A DNA stretch of 64,000 bases from Zygaena filipendulae (taxonomy: Eukaryota; Arthropoda; Insecta; Lepidoptera; Zygaenidae). The stretch is from positions 1,510,501-1,574,500 of the forward strand of contig OU015669.1 of assembly GCA_907165275.2 (NCBI GenBank), in the 5' to 3' direction. Within the stretch, counting starts at the first letter, position 1. Every line of letters begins with the position of its first letter. Below, one piece after another: positions 33,893 through 44,289 of the stretch. The position numbers and the translations under genes are program-made. The notes under the pieces were generated by a model. The model was given only the letters and a program-made list of their open reading frames with translations. It was not told the DNA's origin and searched no databases.

Positions 33893-34333
33893 TATACTAT
33901 AATTACTTATACGTATATCTTAAGATTCTATTATTGCTTTACTTTCGGTTTTTGAAGAGAATCTGCTCATCACACGTTTGAGACAGTAAAAAAGGAGAAC
34001 GTCACAAAAGGTTGTTAGTAACGCTCTATATACCTAGTCTATTCAGAATAAAAGTACTTTATGTCCGTTGTCAGTCTTATATTCTATCTCTGTACCTAAT
34101 TCCACCCAATTCTGTCCAGTAGTTCTCGCGTGATTGAATAACAATCTTCCGTTCATCCATCCAAACTATTACATTTATAATCCTAGTATTATATACTGCT
34201 AGTATATATAGTATTGTATAAGCTGTCTGGTACCCATACCATAAGCTCTACTTAGTTTGGGACCAGGTGGCACTAGTTTCCAAGAGTTATTAATACTACA
34301 ACACTCGTTAAACCATGTACCTATCTTACTCAG

Positions 34334-34439
34334 AAAACACGGTGCGCAGTGCCAGCAAATTCCCAGCAGCCGCTGGACTTGCAGCTTTAGCCGCCGTGCT
34401 GACCGCCGCTGGGGCCATCGTTGTGCTGGCTGTGCGCAA
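34334..34439 (+). CDS. Side-family receptor exon: transmembrane segment
   Basis: Acceptor 'cttactcag', donor gtatga, start phase 1, end phase 2. The reading ENTVRSASKFPAAA is followed by about 22 apolar residues (GLAALAAVLTAAGAIVVLA) and the basic stop VRK. This is a type I single-pass helix. The charge step after the helix places the following exon in the cytoplasm. Confidence 0.88.
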
Positions 34440-35264
34440 GTATGAAGCACCTTGCCTTTAAAGCAACATGTTCTTGAAGAATAGCGTGATGTTGTAGAGC
34501 TTAATATTTTTGAGAAAATATAGCATATAAGTTAGTTGGTGAAAAGGGTATGCAACTTAACAGACTAGATAGTTATATTATTTCTGGTCACAAAACTGAT
34601 TGATGGGGGTTTTTGGCGAATCCGTCATTTATCCTCATGTCGATGTAAAAGTGGGTTGTATATTGTATCCCGAGCTGATTCCATCGGTCCCGAGCTGGAT
34701 CATCTTCGTTAATGGGATCCATGTGGACAAATATTCCAAATTAATCTCCTACATATATATAGTCCACGAAGGTGTATAATGTATACGCCAGGAGCTCCAA
34801 GAGAGCTTTGCCGATCTACAACAATAAAATTGCAATTTTAAACCATAGGTACAATAGGCTATTTGACTCATTTTTTTTTCTTAGTCCGTCTTGTAGATTA
34901 ATAAAAAATATTGGACACGTATTTTTTCTTTTTTTACGTAATCAAAAAATAACAGAGATACATTGAGTTGAAATTTCGCGTGACGTCACTAACTAGTGCA
35001 GTTTGTATGGCGGCTTGTAGCGGTAAGTGACGTCACGAGCCCCCACCCTAAACTTTAATGCGCTTTATCTCTGAGTATTTTCATTTATTTGAAAAATAAA
35101 AAAATACGTGTCTAATGATTTTTAATTTTCTAAAAGACGGACTAATTAAAATTTTGATTTTCAAATGTTGTCAACATCCCTATTATGCTGATAAAAACTG
35201 ATTAAAATGCATTATAAACGAAAATCCACAAGGAAAGAACTGACTGCTGTGATATTTCGATCAG
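34440..35264 (+). other. Intron 12 with a family-A MITE
   Basis: A complete family-A MITE lies at 34853-35184. The first 400 bp show nothing recognisable. Confidence 0.6.
34853..35184 (+). mobile_element. MITE family A copy
   Basis: Ends 'aataggctatttgactcatt' and 'gtcaacatccctatt'. The core has gtgacgtcac twice. It ends 80 bp before the next exon's acceptor. Confidence 0.8.
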
Positions 35265-35398
35265 GCGCCACGAGAACTCGTCGAGCAGCAAACGACCCTC
35301 GCAGAGCGTGGTCCAAGTGGATGCCCAGGGTAGGAGGTACCTGATAGCGTATCCGGCATCGGCGGACAAGAAGCCTGATATACTGAACCCTAAACCTG
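35265..35398 (+). CDS. Side-family receptor exon: juxtamembrane cytoplasmic tail
   Basis: Acceptor 'tttcgatcag', donor gtgaga, start phase 2 (AA|G gives Lys), end phase 1. The reading is RHENSSSSKRPSQSVVQVDA, then QGRRYLIAYPASADKKPDIL, then NPKP. The block 'QVDAQGRRYLIAYP' and 'KPDILNP' is the conserved cytoplasmic motif of the Side family as I know it, and supports this exon strongly. Confidence 0.9.
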
Positions 35399-36064
35399 GT
35401 GAGATATCTTCAGTATCATTTTATTGATATTTTTTTTATTATTTATATTTTTATTATAGTGGCAGTAGGTGGGACGCATTGCTCGAAGAACTGATGACCG
35501 ATGGAGCAGAACAGTTCACAGCTAAACTAGTTACGAAAACCTGGTTTTAATGGCGACCGAAGCTTATGTGAATGAGTTAAAGAGGTTTCATAATTTGATC
35601 GTTACTTTACGCTCCGCGTTAATGTAATGTTACCACGTAATAAAATTCCTCTCTTTGAGCCTTATGATATCCATACGTATACATACAAACTGTAAAGAGT
35701 GTATCATGGACCGAGAAATCCGGGAATTCTTCACTCTGTTTCCTTTTTTTTGGTGAAAATAATACCGGATTCCCCGAAATCCTTCAGCGATGGCAAAAGA
35801 ATACGCATATTTCGTTTTTTTTCCTTCTTTTCTACTTGTTTGAATACACTATAGAAATGAGGCACTGGTGTTTGAATCGTCTGTCTATGGCACATTTTGG
35901 ATGAATAGTGATTCGCTTCGAGATAACAAAATAGGGAAGGAAGTTTTCGTGCTCATATTATTATGTATGCGTATATAGACTGTTTTATTCTAATGCGGTA
36001 ACTTGAACATTCTTGGAGTGTTGCTTGGAGTACGGAGTAAGTCAGAAAGAGGGTAACAAGTCAG

Positions 36065-36285
36065 AAATCCTACTAATATTATAAACGCGAAAGTTTGTAA
36101 GAATGTATGGATGGATGGATGGATGGATGTTTGTTACTCTTTCACGCAAAAACTGCTGAATGGATTCAAATGAAACTTTACAATAATATAGCTTATACAT
36201 CAGATTAGCACATAGGGTACTTTTTATCGCAGATTTCCCGCGGGAACTCCGAAATTACCGCGGGTGAAACCGCGGGACACGGCTA
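36065..36285 (+). repeat. Lep1-like repeat
   Basis: Forward unit from 'actaatattataaacgcgaa' through a (ATGG)n run at 36107-36128 to 'gaaaccgcgggacacggcta'. It is the closest match, in the opposite orientation, to the partial unit at the window start. Confidence 0.65.
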
Positions 36286-36459
36286 GTATTATATTAAGTG
36301 TGCATAATAACAAATAAGATGTAATTTAAATTTTTTTATAGTGTATTAAAAATAATAATAATAATAATAATTTATTAATAATAATTATTATTATTATTTA
36401 TTTGGTGCAATTTTTTTTCTGTAAGTATTAGTTTATACTATGTTGATGTAACTTAAAAA

Positions 36460-36625
36460 TAAATAAATAGTGTCAAAAAAAAATAGACCATAGCATAGAA
36501 TAAATTTATCGTACACCACAATAATGTTACAGTGAGTTTAATTCTTTTTTTTTATAAATCAGGGCATACAAAAGGGTCTTATCGCTTTACTAGCGATCTC
36601 TTCCAGACAACCTTTAGGTTTTTTT
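36460..36625 (-). repeat. LINE-type 3' end, reversed
   Basis: 'gtacaccacaataatgttac', 'gggcatacaaaagggtctta' and 'gcgatctcttccagacaacc' match, block for block, the piece at 45375-45490. Reverse orientation with a degraded tail at the left. Confidence 0.55.
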
Positions 36626-37017
36626 ATTTTTATTTTTTTATTTTTATTTATTTATTCGTTTTTACGGAGCAGTTAGCAGTTAGCAGCAGCAGGTTAGGTT
36701 AGTAATGCATCAAAAACAAAAAAAAACTTAATTATTCAAAACAGTTTCTCAGCAAACTATCGGCATTTTGCAAAATGTCGGGAAAAGAAAACATAATTTG
36801 ATATATTTTCACATCTTTAAACCTGGCCTCTATTGTGACTGCCACAACTTGAGCACACCGATTCCGGCTACGTCCAGTTAAGCATCTAATACAGACTACT
36901 GTTAAAAAATTAAATTATTAAATTATGTAAAAATTAGTTTTCAATTACGAATTGTTAGATGCATCTGAAAAAAACAGCACGTACGTACGTTGTGTACGGT
37001 GTGTGAGCAAATAAAGT

Positions 37018-37680
37018 CTATTCTGTTCTGTTCTGTTCTGTTCCGTTCCGTTCCGTTCCGTTCCGTTCCGTTCCGTTCCGTTCCGTTCCGTTCCGTTCCG
37101 TTCTATTCTTTTCTATTCTTTTCTATTCTTTTCTATTCTTTTCTATTCTTTTCTATTCTTTTCTATTCTTTTCTATTCTTTTCTATTCTTTTCAATTCTT
37201 TTCTTTTTTTTTCTATTCTTTTCAATTCTTTTCAATTCTTTTCTATTCTTTTCTTTTCTATTCTTTTCTTTTCTATTCTTTTCTTTTCTTTTCTATTCTT
37301 TTCTATTCTATTCTATTTCTATTCTTTTCTATTCTATTTCTATTCTATTTCTATTCTATTTCTATTCTATTTCTATTCTATTTCTATTCTATTTCTATTC
37401 TATTTCTATTCTATTTCTATTCTATTTCTATTCTATTTCTATTCTATTTCTATTCTATTTCTATTCTATTTCTATTCTGTTTCTATTCTATTTCTATTCT
37501 ATTTCTATTCTATTTCTATTCTATTTCTATTCTATTTCTATTCTATTTCATTCTATTCTATTTCTATTCTATTTGTATTTCTATTCTATTTCTATTCTAT
37601 TTCTATTCTATTTGTATTTCTATTCTATTTTATTGTATTTTATTCTATTTTATTCTATTCTATTTTATTCTATTCTACAG
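37018..37680 (+). repeat. Compound pyrimidine-rich microsatellite
   Basis: Successive arrays: (TTCTG)n, then (TTCCG)n to about 37100, then a TTCTATTCTT decamer, then a TATTTCTATTC undecamer to about 37560, then mixed TTTTATTC. The + strand is almost pure pyrimidine plus A. The long open frame across it (from 36990) is an artefact of the repeat. Confidence 0.85.
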
Positions 37681-37684
37681 AGAG

Positions 37685-37824
37685 AGGTGTTATTTGACTT
37701 CACAGAAAGCGAACCGCCCCGTGTTGTGTTGGAGTCGACCGATAGCAAAAGCTACACCATAAGAGAGGCGAATAAAGAAGAAAGCCGCTCCTTCTACAGC
37801 CCTCCTGTATTTGATGTGGACGTG
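37685..37824 (+). CDS. Probable cytoplasmic-tail exon of the Side-family receptor
   Basis: The reading is EVLFDFTESEPPRVVLESTD, then SKSYTIREANKEESRSFYSP, then PVFDVDV. It is non-repetitive, acidic and serine-rich, unlike the microsatellites on both sides, and sits in the right place for the intracellular tail. The acceptor is ambiguous: 'ctacagagagag' offers AG at 37680, 37682, 37684 and 37686. Only the site ending at 37684 fits the phase of exon 13. Donor gtcagt (37825) is weak. A small exon could be missing between 35398 and here. No later exon was recognised, so the protein end is unknown. Confidence 0.6.
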
Positions 37825-37849
37825 GTCAGTATTAAAACAATACTCCTGT

Positions 37850-38012
37850 TTTTCCTCCTTTTCTTCTTCCTTCTTCTCCTCCTCCCTCCTCATCCTCCTC
37901 CTTCTCCTCCTCCTCCTCCTCCTCCTCCTCCTCCTCCTCCTCCTCACACTTCCCTTCCTCCTCCTCCTGCTCCTCCTCCTACTCATCCTCCTCGTCCTCC
38001 TTCTTCTTCTTT
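37850..38012 (+). repeat. (TCC)n microsatellite
   Basis: An imperfect trinucleotide array (cctcctcct) follows the exon. Antisense frames reading polyarginine and sense frames reading polyproline or polyleucine over it are artefacts. Confidence 0.9.
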
Positions 38013-38165
38013 GGTGCAGTAGTTATTCAAATGCTAGGTGTCGCGGGTTCGATTCCGCGTATCAAGTTAAAGGTTCAAGTGATGGACATTTGTGTTTACC
38101 CCGAGTCTGGCTGTATAATATGATAAAGTACCTATGTATTTACAACAGAACAAAGTAGATTAAAT
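38013..38165 (+). repeat. tRNA-derived SINE fragment
   Basis: 'gtgtcgcgggttcgattccg' contains a B-box (GGTTCGATTCC). It is followed by 'gatggacatttgtgtttacc', 'cgagtctggctgtataat'. The A-box side is degraded by the neighbouring microsatellite. This is the same general SINE plan as at 54434. Confidence 0.55.
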
Positions 38166-38910
38166 ACATATTATGTCAGTTGCCTGCAGGTATCCATAGC
38201 AACTTTGCTTAGTTTGGAACCACAAGCTCATTCTCACTTTTATCGTGCCCCAAAGGCGTGGATCTACGGGGGGGTCAGTGGGTTCAATTGCCCCTCCCTG
38301 ACGACTAAACGATTTCTGACCCTATCCTATAAGTTTCATGGTGCAACCGAAATTGCCCCCCTCCCCCCCAAACAAATTCTAGATCCACGCCTATGCCCCA
38401 GTTCGTATTTAGATTGTTTTTGATTGAACCCCATTCAAGACCTCTATAACCGTCGCGAGATGCCGTAAAGATACCATTGAAATATAACAAGGAAGCAACA
38501 CCATCAAAAATCATTGTCTCTGAGCATGATAAATTGGTATAATTTCGTTAAATAAAGGGCAACACCGAACACAAAGACACCGCGGACCGTCGCGTCGTCG
38601 GTGTGGAGTTGTGACCGTCATTCAACATCAAAAGGCGTAGATTAAAGCAATTTATAATTCAAATTACGACAATTACAGATGGCGCAGAGGTAACAAAAGG
38701 GATCGAGACAGAGCACCATGTAAATAAACATCGTTCGAAATACACCCTGTATAAATTTTCCTAAGGATGCCAACTAAATGTGAATTATATTATGCTAATT
38801 GTGATGTAAATAATGTCAGATCTTAATGGATTTTATCACGTCAATCTTTGTTCTTCCTTTCTCGAAAGATGAATGATTTTAAGTCACTTCCGTAATCCAA
38901 ATTTATTTGT
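38166..38910. other. Intergenic DNA, nothing recognised
   Basis: Contains a short self-inverted stretch near 38255-38395 ('ggcgtggatctacggggggg' and 'ctagatccacgcctatg'), probably a small MITE of about 150 bp. No exon-like sequence. Confidence 0.4.
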
Positions 38911-39215
38911 TTACTAGCTGTGCCCCGCGATTTCGGAATTCCCGCAGGAACTCCAAAGTAGCCTAAATTACTCCTTATAAAATCAGCTAATTAGCAATGC
39001 AAGTCCCGTCAAAATTGGTCCAACAAAACAAAACTGGTTTCGGAGATTCACCCGCGTGAGTTTTGGAATTTCCGCAGGATCTCTTTACATCAGGATTAGG
39101 AACCTTTGCGGACGCAGGCAGAACAACCTGCCAAAGTTTCATCACAATCGGACCAATGGTTTAGAAACGCATAGAGGACAAACATACAAACATTGATTTT
39201 TATTTATAAAGATTT
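38911..39215 (-). repeat. Lep1-like and 'cgcatagaggacag' repeats, fused
   Basis: A truncated tail (gtgccccgcgatttcggaat) leads into 'cttataaaatcagct'. A second tail (cacccgcgtgagttttgg) near 39050 continues into the body also seen at 978 and 26026. Confidence 0.6.
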
Positions 39216-39654
39216 AAATATTTGGGAATTGTAAATAGCCTTAAGATTTCACAGAAGTTCCTCACAAGATTCGTGGTAGCTCTTTATCTTCAAAGAGCTG
39301 AAAACCACGTCCTTTCAGATCGAAATGAATAGAGCCAAGTTGAATTATTTAAATACGTGATAAAATTCGTTCCCTAATACTAGTTTTTAATGAGTGAAAA
39401 TAAGTAAAATTCTTCCATATCAAATGTATATTAGAAAAAAGCTATTTCAAAAGAGATTCGAAAATTTTTTTTATAAGACACTATGATATTTTTATAATTA
39501 TCTTTTGTATGAAATTCTTTATTTAGATTTAACACATATTTTTAATCGTAGCTAATTTGAACTCTAGTACGTTTAGGTTATCAGCCAAGAATACATCCCC
39601 TGAATTATATCTTAATGCAAAAATCTTTATTGATAAATGTGCCATCCTAAATAA

Positions 39655-39830
39655 ACTCCGAGTGTGAGTTTGTTTGTTCGTTACGCTTTCACGCCTTAAC
39701 GGCTCAACCGATCATCATGAAATTTTGCATACACATTAGGGGTACAGATAAGGACATGGAGTAGGTACTTTCCCGAAATTCCCGTGAGAACTCTGAATTG
39801 GAGCGATTGAATCAGCGAGAAGCAGTTTTT
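39655..39830 (+). repeat. Lep1-like repeat, tail degraded
   Basis: 'gagtgtgagtttgtttgttc', 'acgctttcacgccttaacgg' and 'aaattttgcatacaca' are preserved. The CCGCGG tail is lost. Confidence 0.55.
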
Positions 39831-40228
39831 TATATAAAATATCTACTAATGTGGTTGTGATTTGCCATGAACTAAAAATAAATCAAGATGCTACAATATA
39901 GATTACAATATAGATTCCTTAAATAATGGTGTACCAGAATCCTTGCCCTAACTAGGTCTTAAGTATTTGAGACACCGTTAACTTTTCAAATGCGACACGA
40001 TGACGTGACGCGTCATTTAAGATAACAATTTTTCTGAAAGACAAAATATTCTTGTTGTGTTATTAAAAGATAATCTAGGTGTATTGTTTCGTGATTTGAT
40101 TTTTATTTTTGTAAAAAAAAATATATATAACAATATTTCACTTTACTTTTAACAACCTCTCGTCTCGATACTTATTAGGTTACTAAAGGCTGTACTAATA
40201 GACACTACTCAAACTAAATACGCACACA

Positions 40229-40450
40229 GGGCCCTTATTCACTTTGACCATAACACGTTAAGATAAGAAGCCGCAAAAACTGTTTTTCCCTCGCTATCAA
40301 AGAAGTTGCACTTTGAAAAATACATTTACAACGTGTGTTATGGTATACAGAATATTAATTTCTAATATTTTGTCATCTGGAGCGGTCGGGATTGTGTTTT
40401 TAAGAGGCGCGTTATGGGCAAGGAATGTTGTTTGTCATAGAGAATAAGGG
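40229..40450. mobile_element. MITE family C, right end displaced by another MITE
   Basis: Starts 'gggcccttattcactttgac' and reaches 'gtcatagagaataaggg'. The missing terminal bases (ggccca) appear at about 40626, after the inserted element at 40451-40621. Confidence 0.65.
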
Positions 40451-40621
40451 TGTGGTTCCACTGAGGCGGAGCGGAGCAGAGCGAAGACAAGCTGTCACCC
40501 AACATATAGCTCCGGCTGCTGAATCAGGCTGCGGTTCCACTGAAGCGGAGCCTTGTGATTGATGAATCGCGGCACAGCTCGTCTCCACTCTGCTCCGCTC
40601 CGCCTCAGTGGAACCGCATCC
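40451..40621. mobile_element. MITE TGTGGTTCCACTGAGGCGGA
   Basis: The left arm TGTGGTTCCACTGAGGCGGA is matched by TCCGCCTCAGTGGAACCGCA at the right, with 'gcggagc' iterations inside and a partial internal copy 'gcggttccactgaagcggag' near 40531. It is GC-rich compared with its surroundings and about 171 bp. Confidence 0.7.
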
Positions 40622-40924
40622 TAAAGGCCCAAGTCTTAGTTGGTCTTCTTCATTTTTCATCGCGGTGAGCGAGACAGATAATATACCTACCTATTGTGAG
40701 AAGGACTGGTTTTTAATAGTGTTTATTAATACAGGCCCAAATAAAGTATATAAAATAATATCTTCTAATAGGAACTACAAAAGAAAAGAAAAATTATGTT
40801 GTGATTATATAAAATAGATAACTATGAAATATAATAACTATGAATGTTGAATTTTAAAATAAAATATGTAATTATAAATCCTACGATATTGTATTATTCT
40901 ATTCTTGTTTAATTATTGACCCAA

Positions 40925-41270
40925 ATTACAAACATCCCAAAATAAGAGTATGCTACTGTGCCTTCCTGTCTGTCTGTCTGTTCGCGTTAAACTCAAAAAC
41001 TACTGAGCGCATTCTCATGCGGTTTTCACCAGTAGATAAGAGTATTTATGAAAAATGTTAAGGGTACATAATTCATCAAGGTTTTGTGTAAATTGGTGAA
41101 ATCCCTACTAATAATATAAATGCGAAGGTAACTAACTCTTTCACGCATTAACGGCTGAACTGATCATCACGAAATTTTGCATACACATTATCAGGGGTAT
41201 AGAAAAAAACACATAAGTTACTTATTATCTTGGAATTCCTACGGGAATAGGTAAATGACGATGTTACATG
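40925..41270 (+). repeat. Two Lep1-like repeats
   Basis: The first (40925-41098) has 'tgtctgtctgttcgcgttaa' and 'gcattctcatgcggttttca'. The second (41099-41270) has 'actaataatataaatgcgaa' and a degraded tail. Confidence 0.5.
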
Positions 41271-41559
41271 GATAAAAAACTATAAGTTCAACATCGATTC
41301 TATTATAAATCGATTGTGATTGTGAACAGAGTCAGTCACGAAATCATAGAAACTGCAAGATGCAAGACTCAGCAGCTTAGTTCAAACGATTTGATGAAGG
41401 AAGTTGCGATGCATGCGTTCCTATAGATACGTGTCTTTCGCAAGTCGAGGCGAAGATGTCACTCAGCATATTGGTTGGTAGTTATATAGCTAGGTGACAA
41501 ATTTATACAGAAAAAACAACAAAAATACGCCATTTTAAATAAATACCCACAAAGCTTGT

Positions 41560-42155
41560 CTTCTTCTTCTTCCTTAATAATGACGTCTAAGTATAATGGG
41601 CATGTGGACTAATTTTTATTTTTTGTCCGTCTTGTAGATTATTAAAAAATATTGGACACGTATTTTTTCTTTTTTTATGTAATCAAAAAAATAACGGCAA
41701 TATATTGAGTTGAAATTTCGCGTGACGTCACTATTCGGACAGTTTGTATGGCGGTTTTATCGGTTAGTGACGTCACGACCCACTCACCCTAAACTTTAAT
41801 GCGCTTTATCTCTATATATTTTAAATTATTTGAAAAAGCAAAAAATACGTGTCTATTGTTTTTTTTTTTAATTTCTAACTGACGGACTAATTAGAATTTT
41901 GATTTTCAAAAATAGTCCACATCCCTATTATAATTTGCCAATGACAATGTTTCATAATAATAAAAATCTCTTCATCTACTTCTTCAATAATGGCGAAACG
42001 CCAATGACAACGTTAGATTGTTCCCCAAGTTAAAACATGGCTCTCTTGAAAGCCAGTTTCCTGCTCAGGGTCCAAAGTAGAAGCTGAAAGTGACTGAAAT
42101 AACGAAGACAAACGTGACACGCGTGTTTTCGGTACGGCTTTCACTCGTCAACAAA
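41560..42155 (-). mobile_element. SINE with (AAG)n tail, containing a family-A MITE
   Basis: Outer pieces 41560-41597 and 41929-42155 align with the uninterrupted SINE at 48582-48843 ('gccaatgacaatgtttc', 'cttcatctacttcttcaat', 'agattgttccccaagttaaa', 'gacacgcgtgttttcg'). CCCACAA near 41545 and 42156 may be its target duplication. Confidence 0.7.
41598..41928 (+). mobile_element. MITE family A copy with known empty site
   Basis: Runs from GGGCATGTGGAC to CACATCCCTAT. The SINE copy at 48582-48843 lacks it, and TATAAT is present on both sides here but once in the empty site. The core has two gtgacgtcac sites. Confidence 0.8.
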
Positions 42156-42244
42156 ACCCACAAGAAAGTTATCAAAGAAAGTTATGAAACAAATGTAACA
42201 GTAATACATAGGTATACTATCAACTTTCTTTTCAATTTCGCGGG

Positions 42245-42360
42245 AACATGACACACGTGCATGGCAAATTTCATCTAAATCCGTTCAGCCGTTTTTGCGT
42301 GATTGAGTAACAAACATCCAAACATCCACCCTTTCACATTTATAATATTGGTATGATTAT
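42245..42360 (-). repeat. Lep1-like repeat, truncated
   Basis: 'catctaaatccgttcagccg', 'tttttgcgtgattgagtaac' and 'cacatttataatattggtat' form the head half in reverse. The same subfamily is at 61895-62070. Confidence 0.6.
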
Positions 42361-42820
42361 AATTACTTCCGAAGTTAATGAAATTAAAAAATCAATCCGG
42401 TAGTTTTTGGGTTAAATCGTAACAAACAAATAAACAAAAATCAAATCGCTCCTCTTTTTAATATCAGTAGGTACTTATGGATGAAACTGCAACTGGGTCT
42501 TCCGTCACCGATCCAAAATGGAGTTAACATCCCTTATCACTTGTACCTACTCGTACATCAACAAATTAACCCGACCGAAATTTTATTTATTTTCTACCCG
42601 CGCTGATATCAATTATTCGATACACCTACGTCGATAAATCGTTGAGTTCATTCGATTTGGTATTCAATCGACCCACTCGCGTCGGCTGATAGAAAATTTA
42701 TACCACCCTTGTGTATATGAATATATGTTTACCAGCAAGAATATTTAGATGTTACATTTCCAAGTAATAAGTTTTATCGGGTCACTTCCACATAATTTGG
42801 GCGACTAAAAGTTGGCAAGT

Positions 42821-43138
42821 AGGGATGTTGATGACTTTTGAAAATCCAAATTCTAATTAATCCGTCAGTTAGAAAATAAAAAAATAATGGACACGTATTT
42901 TTTGCTTTTTCAAATAAATGAAAATATACAGAGATAAAGCGCGTTAAAGTTTAGGATGGGGGCTCGTGACGTCACTTACCGCTACAAGCCGCCATACAAA
43001 CTGCACTGGTTAGTGACGTCACGCGAAATTTCTACTCAATGTATCGCCGTTATTTTTTGATTACGTAAAAAAAGAAAAAAAGTGTCCATATATTTTTTAT
43101 TAATCTACAAGACGGACTAAAAATTAGTCAAATAGCCT
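42821..43138 (-). mobile_element. MITE family A copy
   Basis: From 'agggatgttgatgacttttg' to 'aattagtcaaatagcc'. The core is cgtgacgtcact and tagtgacgtcac. Confidence 0.8.
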
Positions 43139-43166
43139 TTTTAACACTTAACTAATTGAGGTAGGG

Positions 43167-43699
43167 AATAGTACATTGTTATCCTAGGGGTGAAAGTAAG
43201 TCTTTCTCCCAAGGGTAACACTGTGCTTTTCATTACGAATGCAAGGAAAGTCAAAATAAAAATAGGAATTAGCTAAAGAAAAAATGAGTGAAGATCGGAT
43301 AGTCGCTTGACACTTTCCCACCTATTTCTTTTTCTTTGGCCGGCTAGCTATTCAGCCAGTATTTTTTATTTACATTGTGGCGACCTAAAAAAATATTTTC
43401 TTTAATTATTAATTATTAATTAAAGAAAATAAAAAAATATAAATAGGAATTAGCTTAAGAAAAAGTGAGTGAATTTTAAAGTGTCAAGCGACTATCCGAT
43501 CTTCACTCATTTTTTCTTTAGCTAATTCCTATTTTTATTTTGACTTTCCTTGCATTCGTAATGAAAAGCACAGTGTTACCCTCGGGAGAAAGACTTATTT
43601 AGTCCCTCGATCTATTGGCGCCCTCGCTACGCTCGGGCGCCAAAACCCGTCTCGGGACTAAATAAGTTACTTTCACCCCTAGGATAACAATGTACTATT
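43167..43699. mobile_element. 533-bp MITE with ~150-bp inverted arms and a second palindrome inside one arm
   Basis: AATAGTACATTGTTATCCTA at the left is answered by TAGGATAACAATGTACTATT at the right. The arms remain complementary through 'cacagtgttacc', 'aggaattagctaaagaaaaa' and 'gaagatcggatagtcgcttg'. The right arm alone carries about 75 bp near 43590-43665 with 'gggcgccaa' inverted pieces bounded by 'cttatttagtccc' and 'gggactaaataag', a nested insertion. The loop holds a small A/T palindrome near 43396-43440. Confidence 0.7.
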
Positions 43700-43799
43700 G
43701 CAGTACAAGGGAATCCTTTGTGGGTTACAACTTACAGCCTTTTTCTACGTCGAAATGGAAATTGGTATTTAGGGTCTTCTTCCTTACATTTTATAAAAC

Positions 43800-44000
43800 A
43801 AAATGCTCCGTCACGTCTGTGTGTCTGTTTGCGATAAACTCGAAAACTACTGAATCGATTTTCATGCGGTTTTCCCCAATAGATAGAGAGATTCAAGAGG
43901 TAGGTTTACACGTATAGTTTATCCTGGAACTAATTAGAAAGAGAAGCAGGAGTCGCGTTAACAATTGACGCGAATAACACCGCGGGACGCGGCAAGTGAA
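43800..44000 (+). repeat. Lep1-like repeat, degraded
   Basis: 'ctgtttgcgataaactcgaa', 'tgaatcgattttcatgcggt' and a weak tail 'gaataacaccgcgggacgc' near 43970. Confidence 0.5.
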
Positions 44001-44289
44001 ATTTAAAAGCCAAAATTGTGATGAACTCAGTAAATTCGCTTGTCTTGGATATATCCATTACCCAAGTCTGTTAGTAATGAAAGTGGCGAAGTTACTTTCA
44101 CTAATTAAAGTCTTGATTTCATAGCGACGCCTCCAGGCATTGTTAAAACTTTATAACATCAATAAATTACTACAGATTGGCTCTCTACCAAACAAGTGAT
44201 CGTCTGGATAATTTAATTATTAATTGTTTCATAGAATTCTGTATAATATGGTTTCTTACTGAAGTAACTTAATCTAAATTTAATGAGGA

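Larger units (their letters stand above)
13755..37824 (+). other. Sidestep-family Ig receptor gene, 14-exon model, 5' end outside window
   Basis: Gene-level entry for the exons below. The joined reading encodes about 700 residues: second half of Ig1, Ig2-Ig5, one fibronectin III domain, one transmembrane helix and a cytoplasmic tail. The Side-family calls rest on three segments: the Ig1 end (DEGIYRCRVDFKNSPTRN), the Ig2 start (VPPHQLLLYDEAGRD) and the tail (QVDAQGRRYLIAYPAS). Drosophila Side is a surface ligand that guides motor axons through Beat receptors, and paralogues Side-II to Side-VIII exist. I cannot say which paralogue this is. Splice phases agree at every join except exon 13 to 14, and most introns are phase 1. 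The introns hold most of the mobile DNA described here. The signal peptide and the first Ig1 cysteine were sought upstream and not found. Confidence 0.85.

Noticed and set aside
36990..37697. 235-codon open frame, the longest in the window
   Set aside because: It is a translation of the TTCTATTC-type microsatellite (SILFYS repeats). Only the last ~45 codons, in the frame of 37685-37824, look like a real exon.
37690..37986. Minus-strand frame encoding an arginine-rich protein
   Set aside because: Translation of the antisense of (TCC)n; low complexity and no other support.
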